In this document: positions 24,781-32,810 of the stretch, piece by piece | Position numbering within the stretch: position 1 is the stretch's first letter | Layout of the letters: each line of letters begins with the position of its first letter | Assembly: GCA_016180645.1 (NCBI GenBank) | Contig: JACPAV010000007.1 | Coordinates: 104,888-168,887 of the forward strand | Source of the DNA: Nitrospirota bacterium | Lineage (GTDB): Bacteria > JACPQY01 | Length of the DNA: 64,000 bases | Direction: 5' to 3' | Notes under the pieces: model-generated | Database searches by the model: none | Told to the model about the DNA's origin: nothing | What the model saw: the letters and a program-made list of their open reading frames with translations, nothing else | Position numbers and translations under genes: made by a program

Positions 24781-26790
24781 ATGAATAACTTTGGCGAGAA
24801 GGTCAATTTCATCTGGTCGGTGGCCGACCTGCTGCGCGGGCCGTACAGGCCGAACCAGTACAAGGACGTGATGCTGCCCCTGACCGTTCTCCGGCGGCTG
24901 GATTGCGTCCTGGAACCTACAAAGGCGAAAGTCCTAGAGAAGCTGAAGAGTCTCCAGGGCGGCAAAGTGAAAAACGTCGAGCCGATTCTGTGCCGCGTCG
25001 CCGGCGTGCCGTTCTACAACACCAGCCGGTTCTCGTTCGAGAAGCTGAAGGGCGATCCGAACAATGTCGCCGCCAATCTCACCCACTACATCAAGGGATT
25101 CTCCAGCCGCGCCCGGGAAATCATCGAGCATTTCGGGTTCGAGGAGCACATCGCCAAGCTCGACAAGGCGGATCGCCTTTTCCTCGTCGTCTCGAAGTTC
25201 TGCGAGATCGATCTCCACCCGGACAAGGTGCCGAACATCGAAATGGGCACGATCTTCGAGGAGCTGATCCGAAAGTTCAACGAGGCGTCGAACGAGGAAG
25301 CAGGCGACCACTTCACGCCCCGCGAGGTCATCCGACTCATGGTGAACCTGCTCTTCCTGCCGGACAACGACGTGTTGACCACCAAGGGCATCGTCAAAAC
25401 CCTTTATGATCCGGCGGCTGGAACGGGTGGAATGCTCTCCGTGGCCGAGGAGTATGTGCGTGAACTGAATCCGGACGCCCGACTGGAGGTCTTCGGTCAG
25501 GACTTCAACCCGCAAGCCTACGCTATTTGCGGGTCGGACATGATGATCAAGGGGCAGAGCCTCGACAACATCCGATTCGGCGACAGCTTTACCCAGGACC
25601 ATCATGCGGGCAGAAACTTCGACTACATGCTCGCGAATCCACCTTTTGGCGTGGAATGGAAACCGCAGGAGAAGGTCATCCGCAAGGAGCACGAGGAACA
25701 GGGATTCGGCGGACGCTTTGGAGCGGGACTGCCGCGCATCAACGATGGATCGTTCCTGTTCCTCCAGCACATGATCGGCAAGATGAAGGAGGCGAAGGAG
25801 GGCGGTACGCGGTTGGGGATCGTCTTCAACGGCTCGCCCCTTTTCACAGGGTCGGCGGGATCGGGCGAGAGCGAGATCAGAAAATGGATCATCGAGAACG
25901 ACTGGCTGGAAGGCATAGTCGCCCTCCCGGACCAGCTTTTCTACAACACCGGCATCTACACATACCTGTGGATTGTCACGAACCGGAAGGAGAAGAGTCG
26001 GCGCGGGAAGATCCAGCTTGTGAATGGGACGACATTTTTCTCGAAGATGCGCAAGAGCCTCGGACAGAAACGGCATGAGATCGGCGAGTCCCATCGCAAC
26101 GAGATCACGCGCCTCTATGGTGAATTCAAGGAGGGGGAATTCGTCCGCATTTTCGACAATCCGGATTTCGGATACCGCCGGATCACCGTGGATCGCCCGC
26201 TCCGGCTTAATTTCGCGGTTACTGAAGAACGAGTGGCCCGTCTGCGGGAAGCCTCGGCCTTCATGAGCCTTGCGGCGAGCCAGAAAAAGGACAAGAAGCT
26301 CAGGCTGGCGAAGGAGGGGGCGGGGCAGGAAGAGCAGAAGCTCATTCTGGCAATTCTCAAGAACAAGATGGACACCTCCACCTTCAAGAATCGCGAGGAA
26401 TTTCTCGGAAGACTCAAGCAGGCGTTCACAGACGGCCACTGGACGGTCGGCGGCCCGCTGATCAAAGCCGTCCTGGAATCCCTTTCCGAGCGGGACGAAA
26501 GCGCCGAAATTTGCCAGGACTTCAAGGGGAATCCCGAACCCGATCCGGAACTGCGCGACTACGAGAATGTTCCCCTCAAGGAAGACGTGACGGAGTACAT
26601 GAAGCGCGAAGTCCTCCCTCACGTTGCTGATTGCTGGGTTGACGAGTCGAAAACCAAGATCGGCTACGAGATCAACTTCAACCGGTATTTCTACAAGTAT
26701 GCACCTCCGCGTCCGCTCGCGGAAATCGAGGCGGACCTGAAGAAAATCGAGGGCGAGATTGCGGCAATGCTGGGGGAGACGTCCGAATGA
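24781..26790 (+). CDS. hsdM: Type I restriction-modification DNA methylase (HsdM)
   Basis: A 669-residue N6-adenine methyltransferase subunit of a type I system. The N-terminal helical HsdM domain (FIWSVADLLRGPYRPNQYKD) is followed by the catalytic domain, with SAM-binding motif I DPAAGTGGML at about residues 210-219 and catalytic NPPF at 286-289. It is longer than the common HsdM of about 500 residues; the extra C-terminal part (about 480-669) is charged and helical. ATG 24781 has only a weak ribosome site. Its stop overlaps the RAYT gene as ATGA. The matching S and R subunits are 6 and 9 kb downstream. Confidence 0.95.
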   Translation: MNNFGEKVNFIWSVADLLRGPYRPNQYKDVMLPLTVLRRLDCVLEPTKAKVLEKLKSLQGGKVKNVEPILCRVAGVPFYNTSRFSFEKLKGDPNNVAANLTHYIKGFSSRAREIIEHFGFEEHIAKLDKADRLFLVVSKFCEIDLHPDKVPNIEMGTIFEELIRKFNEASNEEAGDHFTPREVIRLMVNLLFLPDNDVLTTKGIVKTLYDPAAGTGGMLSVAEEYVRELNPDARLEVFGQDFNPQAYAICGSDMMIKGQSLDNIRFGDSFTQDHHAGRNFDYMLANPPFGVEWKPQEKVIRKEHEEQGFGGRFGAGLPRINDGSFLFLQHMIGKMKEAKEGGTRLGIVFNGSPLFTGSAGSGESEIRKWIIENDWLEGIVALPDQLFYNTGIYTYLWIVTNRKEKSRRGKIQLVNGTTFFSKMRKSLGQKRHEIGESHRNEITRLYGEFKEGEFVRIFDNPDFGYRRITVDRPLRLNFAVTEERVARLREASAFMSLAASQKKDKKLRLAKEGAGQEEQKLILAILKNKMDTSTFKNREEFLGRLKQAFTDGHWTVGGPLIKAVLESLSERDESAEICQDFKGNPEPDPELRDYENVPLKEDVTEYMKREVLPHVADCWVDESKTKIGYEINFNRYFYKYAPPRPLAEIEADLKKIEGEIAAMLGETSE

Positions 26791-27386
26791 AATACGGCCG
26801 CCGGTCCGTCCGCTTGCAGGGCTACGACTACGCCCAATCCGGCGCGTATTTCGTGACGATGTGCGCGCAGGGGAGGGAATGCCTTTTCGGTGACGTGGTA
26901 GACGGCGACATCGTGTTGAATGACGCGGGACGAATCACGGAACGATGTTGGTTGGCAATTCCGGCCCATTTCCCCCATGTTCAATTGGACGTATTCGTCG
27001 TTATGCCCAACCATCTTCATGGGGTCTTGTTGATCTACGACATCCCCGCCGCATCGGCCGTATCCGTAGGGGCGAAAAATATTTCGCCCCTACAATCCGA
27101 CAAATCCGCCGGCCAACGGCCACGTGGGACATCGAAAACCATCGGTTCGGTCATTCGTGGATTCAAAATCGGCGTGACCAAATGGTTCCGGCAAAACACC
27201 TCGATCCACATGGTGTGGCAACGCAATTACTACGAACACGTCGTTCGCAACGACGACGAATTGAACCGCATCCGGGAATACATCGTCAATAACCCGGCGC
27301 AATGGGAAATGGATCTGGAGAATCCAGCTGCGGGAGCGATCCGGCGGGTTGTCCCAACGGAAAGGCCGTGCGAAGACGCACAATGA
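26787..27386 (+). CDS. REP-associated tyrosine transposase (RAYT, Y1/IS200-like)
   Basis: A 199-residue Y1 (HUH) transposase of the REP-associated group. MPNHLHGVLL (about residues 73-82) supplies the His-x-His metal motif, and a catalytic Tyr is expected in the later helix around NYYEHVVRNDDEL, followed by RIREYIVNNPAQW, a RAYT hallmark. Domestic RAYTs are single-copy genes thought to spread REP palindromes. A perfect 28-bp palindrome is inside the coding frame (27066-27093) and another spans the stop codon. The gene overlaps the hsdM stop, so it is likely translated with it, which is an unusual place for a transposase. Confidence 0.9.
   Translation: MKYGRRSVRLQGYDYAQSGAYFVTMCAQGRECLFGDVVDGDIVLNDAGRITERCWLAIPAHFPHVQLDVFVVMPNHLHGVLLIYDIPAASAVSVGAKNISPLQSDKSAGQRPRGTSKTIGSVIRGFKIGVTKWFRQNTSIHMVWQRNYYEHVVRNDDELNRIREYIVNNPAQWEMDLENPAAGAIRRVVPTERPCEDAQ
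27066..27093. repeat. Perfect palindrome inside the RAYT gene
   Basis: The arms GTAGGGGCGAAA (27066-27077) and TTTCGCCCCTAC (27082-27093) are exact complements around AATA. The insert is read in frame as SVGAKNISPLQ, at a loop between the HUH half and the tyrosine half. This is a REP-type hairpin, the kind of sequence RAYTs act on. Confidence 0.8.
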
Positions 27387-27398
27387 CACATTGTGCGT
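27376..27398. repeat. Perfect palindrome across the RAYT stop codon
   Basis: The arms ACGCACAATG (27376-27385) and CATTGTGCGT (27389-27398) pair fully around ACA; the TGA stop at 27384-27386 lies inside it. It could be the RAYT recognition hairpin, a transcript end, or both. Confidence 0.7.
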
Positions 27399-27422
27399 AT
27401 GCGAAGTACACCCCGCCCATTC

Positions 27423-27438
27423 ACACCAATATTAGTGT
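27423..27438. promoter_or_regulatory. Candidate operator of the HigBA-like pair
   Basis: ACACCAATATTAGTGT is a 16-bp near-palindrome with one mismatched pair. It ends 9 bp before the toxin start. Toxin-antitoxin operons of the HigBA type are usually repressed by the antitoxin at such a site. Confidence 0.4.
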
Positions 27439-27447
27439 TGACACATC

Positions 27448-27801
27448 GTGGAGTTCAGCGTAGAGTTCTACGAGTCGCCCGCGGGCCGATGTCCGGTTCG
27501 GGAGTTCCTTGAGGAATTGAGAACGGACGACCCGGATGACTTTGCAGCGGTAATGGCGGGACTCGTGAAGCTCCGGCAAAGGCGGAATCACCGGCCGCCG
27601 ATTTCGAAGCCGGTGGGCGGGGGATTATTCGAACTGCGGCATGTGGGCAAGTTGAATTCGAGAGTGATGTACTTCTTTGTGAGGGGACGGCGGATTGTGA
27701 CTGTACACGGGATACGCAACAAGGCGCGAGACATCTCCCCTCGTGATCGGGTGGCGGCATTGGAGCGGATGAGAGACTGGCGGGCGAGGAACGAAGCATG
27801 A
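27448..27801 (+). CDS. HigB/Gp49-like toxin (RelE superfamily)
   Basis: A 117-residue protein of the phage Gp49-like/HigB group of mRNA-cleaving RelE-fold toxins. The N-terminal VEFYESPAGRCPVREFLEEL and the central GGLFELRHVGKLNSRVMYF are typical of the group, as is the late IRNKARDISPRD basic stretch with the Arg/Lys residues that act in catalysis. The GTG start at 27448 has no obvious ribosome site. The stop overlaps the antitoxin ATG as ATGA. The toxin-first order matches HigBA. It lies within the cargo of the type I island. Confidence 0.87.
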   Translation: MEFSVEFYESPAGRCPVREFLEELRTDDPDDFAAVMAGLVKLRQRRNHRPPISKPVGGGLFELRHVGKLNSRVMYFFVRGRRIVTVHGIRNKARDISPRDRVAALERMRDWRARNEA

Positions 27802-28139
27802 AAAAGACGAATTTCGACATCTATTTGGAAGAACAGATGAGAGACAAGGCTTTTGCGGCGCGGTTCCGTCGGGCGGGTGAGGCGTGGGACGTGGCCCTCC
27901 AGATTGCGGCGCTTCGGAAAGAGGCGGGTCTTTCGCAGAAGGAACTTGCCAAACGACTCCGCACGACCCAGCAACAGGTCAGTCGCTTGGAGTCGACGTC
28001 CTACGAGGGTCATTCGCTCAGCATGCTCCGCCGGGTTGCGGCGGCGCTGGACGCCCGCGTCCGGGTGGTCCTCGAGCCGGCCCGCTCCCGCGGGCACACC
28101 ATCCTTGCAGAGCGGCAGGCCAAATATGGAATCCGGTGA
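27798..28139 (+). CDS. HigA-like XRE antitoxin
   Basis: A 113-residue helix-turn-helix protein. The N-terminal part (NFDIYLEEQMRDKAFAARF) is the toxin-binding type seen in Gp49-linked antitoxins. Residues about 40-95 are an XRE domain (IAALRKEAGLSQKELAKRLR, then QQQVSRLESTSYEGHS). It overlaps the toxin by 4 bp. It would neutralise the toxin and repress the operon through the upstream dyad. Confidence 0.88.
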   Translation: MKKTNFDIYLEEQMRDKAFAARFRRAGEAWDVALQIAALRKEAGLSQKELAKRLRTTQQQVSRLESTSYEGHSLSMLRRVAAALDARVRVVLEPARSRGHTILAERQAKYGIR

Positions 28140-28187
28140 GACCGAGGGTTGAGGGGGCGGTGTGATGAGAAAGAGAAGGCAAGGCCT

Positions 28188-29693
28188 ATGACGGAACCGA
28201 CGGTCATATGTCCAAAGTGCAAGCACGAGTTCAAACTCACGGAATCGCTGGCCGCGCCGCTGCTCGCGTCCCTCCGGCAAGACTACGAGAAACGACTGGC
28301 ACAGAAAGATGAGGACTTTACCAAACGAGAGGGCGATCTGCGGCAGCGGGAAGAAGCGCTGGAGAAGGCCAAGCATGGGGTGGATGAACAGGTCTCCCAG
28401 AAACTGCGGCAGGAACGCGCCAAGATTGCCGCCGAGGAGGCCAAAAAGGCCAAGCTGGCGCTGGGTTCCGACTTGGAACAGAAGACGAAGGAGGTAGAGG
28501 ACCTTCAGGGAGTTCTCAGGAGCAAGGACGAGAAGCTGGCCGAGGCTCAGAAGGCACAGGCTGACTTGATTCGTCTGAAGCGCGAGGTAGATGAAGCCAG
28601 GCGGGAAGCAGAACTGAAGGTGCAGGAGGGGATTCAGGCGGGCCTTGCTGGCGAGCGCGAAAAGGCGCGGAAGGAGGCCGAGGGACGGTTGAATATCAAG
28701 ATGGCGGAGAAGGACGAAGCCGTCGCTTCTCTGCGGAAAGAAATCGAGGATGCCCAGTCAAAACTTTCCGAGGCGCAAATGGCCCAAGCTGAATTCGTCC
28801 GAAAACAGCGGGAGCTTGATGACGAGAAACGCAAGCTGGACCTGACGGTTGAGGAGCGATTGCGGGACGGCGCGGCGGGAATTCGCGAGCAGGGCCGCAA
28901 GGAAGCTGAAGACCAACTCAAGCTCAAGGTTGCCGAGAAAGAGCAGACCATTACCTCCATGCAGAAACAGATCGAGGACCTCAAGCGTCGGGCCGAACAG
29001 GGATCGCAGCAACTCCAGGGGGAAGTCCAAGAGATCGAACTTGAGCAACTTCTGCGTGCCAAATTCCCGCAGGACGATATCGAGCCTGTAGGCAAGGGCG
29101 AGCGGGGTGGCGACATCATGCAGAGGGTTGTCGGCCCACTCGGCCAGCCGTGCGGTTCGATCCTATGGGAGTCGAAACGGACCAAGAACTGGAGCGATGG
29201 CTGGCTCGCGAAGCTCCGGGAGGACCAGAGATCCGCCAAGGCGGAAATTGCGGTGATTGTCAGCCAAGTTCTTCCGAAAGGTATCGATTCCTTCGATTTG
29301 ATCGATGGCGTTTGGGTTGTCCATCCTCGCGCGGCGCTTCCGGTTGCCATGGCATTGCGCCAGACCTTGATCGAAGTCGGGCTGGCCCGCCAGGCTTCCG
29401 AGGGGCAGCAGACGAAAATGGGAATGGTCTACGAGTACCTGACCGGCCCGCGATTCCGCCAGCGCGTTCAAGCCATCGTCGAGGCGTTTTCCAACATGAA
29501 AGAAGATTTGGACAAGGAGAAAAAGGCCATCACGAAACAGTGGGCCAAACGCGAAGAGCAAATCGACCGCGTCATGCAGGGCACCGTCGGCCTGTACGGC
29601 GACCTCCAAGGCATTGCGGGGAAAACCTTGCAGGAAATTGAAGGGCTTGATCTCCCAGTCCTTAATGCACTGACTCCAGATCCGGGAGAATAA
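28188..29693 (+). CDS. DUF2130 protein: coiled coil plus PD-(D/E)XK-like domain
   Basis: A 501-residue protein. It starts with a zinc-ribbon-like CPKCKHEF, followed by a coiled coil of some 240 residues rich in Lys, Glu and Gln. The C-terminal half is the DUF2130 domain, with GDIMQRVVGP and ILWESKRTKNWSDGW, where E-x-K fits a PD-(D/E)XK nuclease-type core. Proteins of this family are found near restriction systems and on mobile elements; the biochemical role is not established. The start at 28188 is chosen by the conserved CPKC; upstream in-frame codons look non-coding. It follows the HigBA pair by 48 bp. Confidence 0.84.
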   Translation: MTEPTVICPKCKHEFKLTESLAAPLLASLRQDYEKRLAQKDEDFTKREGDLRQREEALEKAKHGVDEQVSQKLRQERAKIAAEEAKKAKLALGSDLEQKTKEVEDLQGVLRSKDEKLAEAQKAQADLIRLKREVDEARREAELKVQEGIQAGLAGEREKARKEAEGRLNIKMAEKDEAVASLRKEIEDAQSKLSEAQMAQAEFVRKQRELDDEKRKLDLTVEERLRDGAAGIREQGRKEAEDQLKLKVAEKEQTITSMQKQIEDLKRRAEQGSQQLQGEVQEIELEQLLRAKFPQDDIEPVGKGERGGDIMQRVVGPLGQPCGSILWESKRTKNWSDGWLAKLREDQRSAKAEIAVIVSQVLPKGIDSFDLIDGVWVVHPRAALPVAMALRQTLIEVGLARQASEGQQTKMGMVYEYLTGPRFRQRVQAIVEAFSNMKEDLDKEKKAITKQWAKREEQIDRVMQGTVGLYGDLQGIAGKTLQEIEGLDLPVLNALTPDPGE

Positions 29694-29694
29694 T

Positions 29695-29883
29695 ATGATG
29701 GCCTTGCTTATTGACATTCTCGCCTGGGGCACGGCCATCCTCACCGATTGGCAGCGAGATGCAATGCGTCGCCTGTTCCAGAAACAAGATCTCGATGCGC
29801 AAGATTCCGATGACTTGTTTGCCATGCTGAAGTCTGCACGTGGGACACCCGATCCTCAGAACCGCCACTCCATGTTTCTTTAG
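29695..29883 (+). pseudogene. N-terminal remnant of an AAA-type ATPase gene
   Basis: A 62-residue frame that reads LTDWQRDAMRRLFQ then DLDAQDSDDLFAMLKSARGT. This matches the common N-terminal helical segment of large ATP-binding proteins found in defence loci (W-Q-R-D-A-[LM]-R-R-L pattern followed by a second short helix pair). It then ends at a stop with no Walker A motif. The full-length relatives are several hundred residues long. The Dam-ParB-PRTase cassette begins 36 bp later, so insertion of that cassette may have removed the rest. Confidence 0.5.
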
Positions 29884-29919
29884 AGAGGTGGAAATCTGGT
29901 CACGATTCAAGACCGGAAA

Positions 29920-30936
29920 ATGTTGTTTCTCCGGAATTGTGATATACATTACACTGGTGGTGTCGTAGTGAACCACATTGCGGCTCGATCTTGCCAGCCA
30001 ACTCCGCGAATGCACGGAAATGGTGGGCACATCTTAGATCAGGGGTTGTTGGAAGCGGGGTCACTCTCTCCCCACATTGCGCCGTCGCGCCCGTTTCTTC
30101 GTTGGGCCGGATCGAAGCGGTGGCTCTTGAGGCAGATTGTTCATATCCTGCCACGCCAGTTCGGTAGATACCACGAGCCATTTCTCGGGTCCGGCGCGCT
30201 CTTCTTCTTTCTCGGACCCCAGCGAGCGTTGCTGACTGATAAGTGTAGCGAATTGATTGATGTCTACACGATGATCAGGCATGAGGTGTCCACCATCATT
30301 CGATACTTGAGACCGATGAAGCCGAACCGCGACCTGTTCTACGCCATTCGCAACCAGCCGAGCCGGGGCAGGCTGAAGCGAGCAGCCGAGTTCCTGTATC
30401 TCAACAAAACCTGCTGGAATGGGCTGTACCGCGTCAACTCGGAGGGACGGTTCAACGTTCCGTACGGGATGCCCAGAACGGACTTCATCGCGGACTTCGA
30501 AAATCTCCGTGCATGCTCCCAGGTCCTTGAGAGGCCCGGAGTGAAGCTCCGGTCCTGTGATTTCGAGGCCGCCTTGGTGAACGTGAAGGCCGGCGATCTG
30601 GTTTACCTTGATCCGCCATACGTTACGCGGCACAACAACAACGGCTTCGTCGATTACAACGAAACTCTCTTCTCCTGGGAGGATCAGAGACGCCTAGCCA
30701 CGCGCGCGCGGCAGATCGCAAATGCTGGGGCCTATGTAATCGTGACCAACGCCAACCATCGAGAGGTTGTGGAGCTTTACCAAGGCTTCAAGAGCCGTAC
30801 TCTGACACGGTCTTCGACTCTGGCCTCTGACTTCAAGTGCCGGGGTCGAGTGAAAGAAGCCCTCCTGTACTCTCCGAATTGCGGGGAGGGACGTAGATCA
30901 CCGTGCCGAAGGGTTCTTGGAGGCAGCGATGACTAG
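29920..30936 (+). CDS. Dam-family N6-adenine DNA methyltransferase (D12 class)
   Basis: A methyltransferase of the Dam/D12 class, up to 338 residues. The N-terminal motif is FLRWAGSK (residues 59-66 from ATG 29920), followed by EPFLGSGALFF for SAM binding and the catalytic DPPY at 231-234. The core is complete. The start is uncertain: GTG 29968 and ATG 30010 would remove a non-conserved N-terminal tail, and a TATACA box at about 29943 favours a later start. The gene ends inside the next one (8-bp overlap). It would methylate adenine in a short site; the site is not predictable. No cognate restriction enzyme is adjacent; ParB-like and PRTase-like genes follow. Confidence 0.88.
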   Translation: MLFLRNCDIHYTGGVVVNHIAARSCQPTPRMHGNGGHILDQGLLEAGSLSPHIAPSRPFLRWAGSKRWLLRQIVHILPRQFGRYHEPFLGSGALFFFLGPQRALLTDKCSELIDVYTMIRHEVSTIIRYLRPMKPNRDLFYAIRNQPSRGRLKRAAEFLYLNKTCWNGLYRVNSEGRFNVPYGMPRTDFIADFENLRACSQVLERPGVKLRSCDFEAALVNVKAGDLVYLDPPYVTRHNNNGFVDYNETLFSWEDQRRLATRARQIANAGAYVIVTNANHREVVELYQGFKSRTLTRSSTLASDFKCRGRVKEALLYSPNCGEGRRSPCRRVLGGSDD

Positions 30937-31900
30937 ACGGACCAAGGCCCTTGTTCCCGAGCCGGTCGGTGTCAAGACCCTCCGGACGAACCAGCTCCAG
31001 CCGAATCCGCACAATCCTAGGATGCTCTTCGACAAAGCGCCGATGAAGACGCTCCAAGATTCAATTGGTCAGGTCGGAATCCTGGTGCCGCTCACTGTCT
31101 ACCAGCGCAGGTCGGACCGGCAATTCATCATCTTGGACGGCCAGCGGCGGTGGATCTGCGCACAGAAGGTCGGGCTGCCGACGGTGCCTGTAAATCAGGT
31201 CGCCGAGCCAAACCTGGTTCAAAACATAGTGACGATGTTTCAGATCCACAAGCTGCGCAAAGATTGGGAGCTCATGCCGACGGCGCTCAAACTTGAAGTC
31301 CTCATAACGAAGCTGCAGGAGAAATCAGATCGCAAGCTGGCGGAACTGACGGGTCTGGATATCGCCGTCGTAACCCGTTGTAAGAAGCTGCTTTCGTACT
31401 CAAAGGAGTTCCAGGATCTGATGCTCGACCCAGACCCGGAAAAGCGCGTCAAGGCAGATTTCTTCATCGAGCTGTTTCCAGTCCTCCACGACAGGGTGGT
31501 CAAGAAGATGTCACAACGCTCCCAAGGCCCCCTCGTTCGCAAGATGCTCGCGAAGCATCAAAGCACCGAGGGGGGTATCAGGGCAGTCACAGATTTCCGC
31601 AAGGTCAAGCAGCATTTGGCAAACGCACGGAAGGCAGGCAAGGTCTCGGTAATCGCTCGCAGGTTTAAAGAGTTCGCCGAGAAGGTGGAGCTGAGTCCTG
31701 ACCACCTGGTGATTCCGGCGGCTAACGTGTCAGCCCAGGCAAGATCACTTCACGGCAAGGTCGAAAAACTCCAGGAAGCACTTGCAGGCCTTGACGTCGA
31801 GGCATACGTCGGCGAGGAAGCACTATGGGGCGCAATCGAGTCGCTACTTCGCACGGTTCGCAAATGCCTAGCGGTTGCAGGACGAAGGACCAATGAATGA
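30929..31900 (+). CDS. ParB/Srx-domain protein
   Basis: A 323-residue protein with an N-terminal ParB/sulfiredoxin-like domain (about residues 20-110): LQPNPHNPRM, then QVGILVPLTVYQ and FIILDGQRRW, which replaces the usual GERR box. A helix-turn-helix-like segment follows (LAELTGLDIAVVTRCKKLL), then a helical C-terminus. ATG 30929 has GGAGG 5 nt upstream and overlaps the methylase end by 8 bp. There is no ParA and no parS-like site, so partition is unlikely. The ParB fold can bind CTP or act as a nuclease. Its stop overlaps the next gene's ATG as ATGA. Confidence 0.82.
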   Translation: MTRRTKALVPEPVGVKTLRTNQLQPNPHNPRMLFDKAPMKTLQDSIGQVGILVPLTVYQRRSDRQFIILDGQRRWICAQKVGLPTVPVNQVAEPNLVQNIVTMFQIHKLRKDWELMPTALKLEVLITKLQEKSDRKLAELTGLDIAVVTRCKKLLSYSKEFQDLMLDPDPEKRVKADFFIELFPVLHDRVVKKMSQRSQGPLVRKMLAKHQSTEGGIRAVTDFRKVKQHLANARKAGKVSVIARRFKEFAEKVELSPDHLVIPAANVSAQARSLHGKVEKLQEALAGLDVEAYVGEEALWGAIESLLRTVRKCLAVAGRRTNE

Positions 31901-32724
31901 GAACACCCAAAGATCGCGGGAAACCAGTCGACGCTGGCCGTATGAGATCTTGGCTGGACCGGTTCGACGGCTATCGAATTGCGGTGACAGATCAGCGAAT
32001 CAGCGCTTGGCTCCAGCGCTTTAGACGAGATGATACTGATCTCGGAGCAAGGCTCCTCGACGCGGTCATGTTCCTCAGGTCCGAGGACATGGAGGAGGCA
32101 CTGCGCAAGCTGGTGGACCATCTACCGGGTTGGGATAAAAGTCACGCGCGCCGGGAGGGGAAGTGGCGTTTCCTAGCCTTCTCAATCAGCGCTGGCGAGA
32201 GTGGAGATACGATGCTCCACAAGTCACGAACCGCCCTCGGACTGACTGGCGGTCGATACGATCAACTATTCATCCACAAGGCCGATCTGCTCAAAGAGGA
32301 GCTTGGCTGCGACGACAGCGTAGTTTTCTTTGATGACTTTGCCGGGACGGGTCGGCAAGCTTGTCGTGCGTGGCATGAAACCCTTGCGGAGTTACTTCCC
32401 GGAAGCCCAAGGGCGTATTTGGTCCTTGTTGCAGCTGGGGAGCGGGCCGTTGATCGCATTGCTCAGGAGACAGGATTGAAGGTCGTGACAAAACATGTAC
32501 TCGGCGTTGGTGATGACATTTTCTCAGGGGAATGCGAGCATTTCAGCCGAACGGAGAAAGAACGCCTGGTTGAGTATGGAAAGATAGCGGCTCGAAAGAT
32601 GCCACGAGGCTACGGGGACTGTGGCTTCGTGATCGTGTTGGCTCACAAGACTCCGAACAATTCGATCCCAATCCTTCATGCCAATCACGGTCACTGGAGA
32701 GGATTATTCCCGAGGCACGGATAA
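31897..32724 (+). CDS. Phosphoribosyltransferase-like protein of defence type
   Basis: A 275-residue protein with a PRTase core. The PRPP-loop motif VVFFDDFAGTGRQ lies at residues 142-154, with the two acidic residues followed by T-G as in type I PRTases. An N-terminal helical domain (about 1-110) and the GGRYDQLFIHK segment precede it. This matches what I know as the PRTase-CE group found in biological-conflict loci, though I cannot confirm it by search. It is coupled (ATGA) to the ParB-like gene and through it to the Dam gene. It is not a nucleotide-salvage enzyme by context. Reaction and substrate are unknown. Confidence 0.68.
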   Translation: MRTPKDRGKPVDAGRMRSWLDRFDGYRIAVTDQRISAWLQRFRRDDTDLGARLLDAVMFLRSEDMEEALRKLVDHLPGWDKSHARREGKWRFLAFSISAGESGDTMLHKSRTALGLTGGRYDQLFIHKADLLKEELGCDDSVVFFDDFAGTGRQACRAWHETLAELLPGSPRAYLVLVAAGERAVDRIAQETGLKVVTKHVLGVGDDIFSGECEHFSRTEKERLVEYGKIAARKMPRGYGDCGFVIVLAHKTPNNSIPILHANHGHWRGLFPRHG

Positions 32725-32810
32725 CCGACAACTCGCCACCGGCAGCGCTTCAAGTGCTCAATCCTCATCCGCTGGGAGTCAGACATATTGCTTGCCGATC
32801 TGATGATGCC

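Noticed and set aside
24934-26622. Long open frame of 562 codons on the - strand opposite hsdM
   Set aside because: It is the mirror of a well-supported HsdM; its sequence shows no domain pattern, and high GC gives long open mirror frames.
27438-27443. TTGACA as a -35 box for the HigBA-like pair
   Set aside because: It lies only 5 bp before the start codon, which leaves no room for a -10 box.
30929-31900. Plasmid or chromosome partition locus
   Set aside because: A ParB-domain gene is present, but there is no ParA and no parS-like repeat, and its partners are a methylase and a PRTase.
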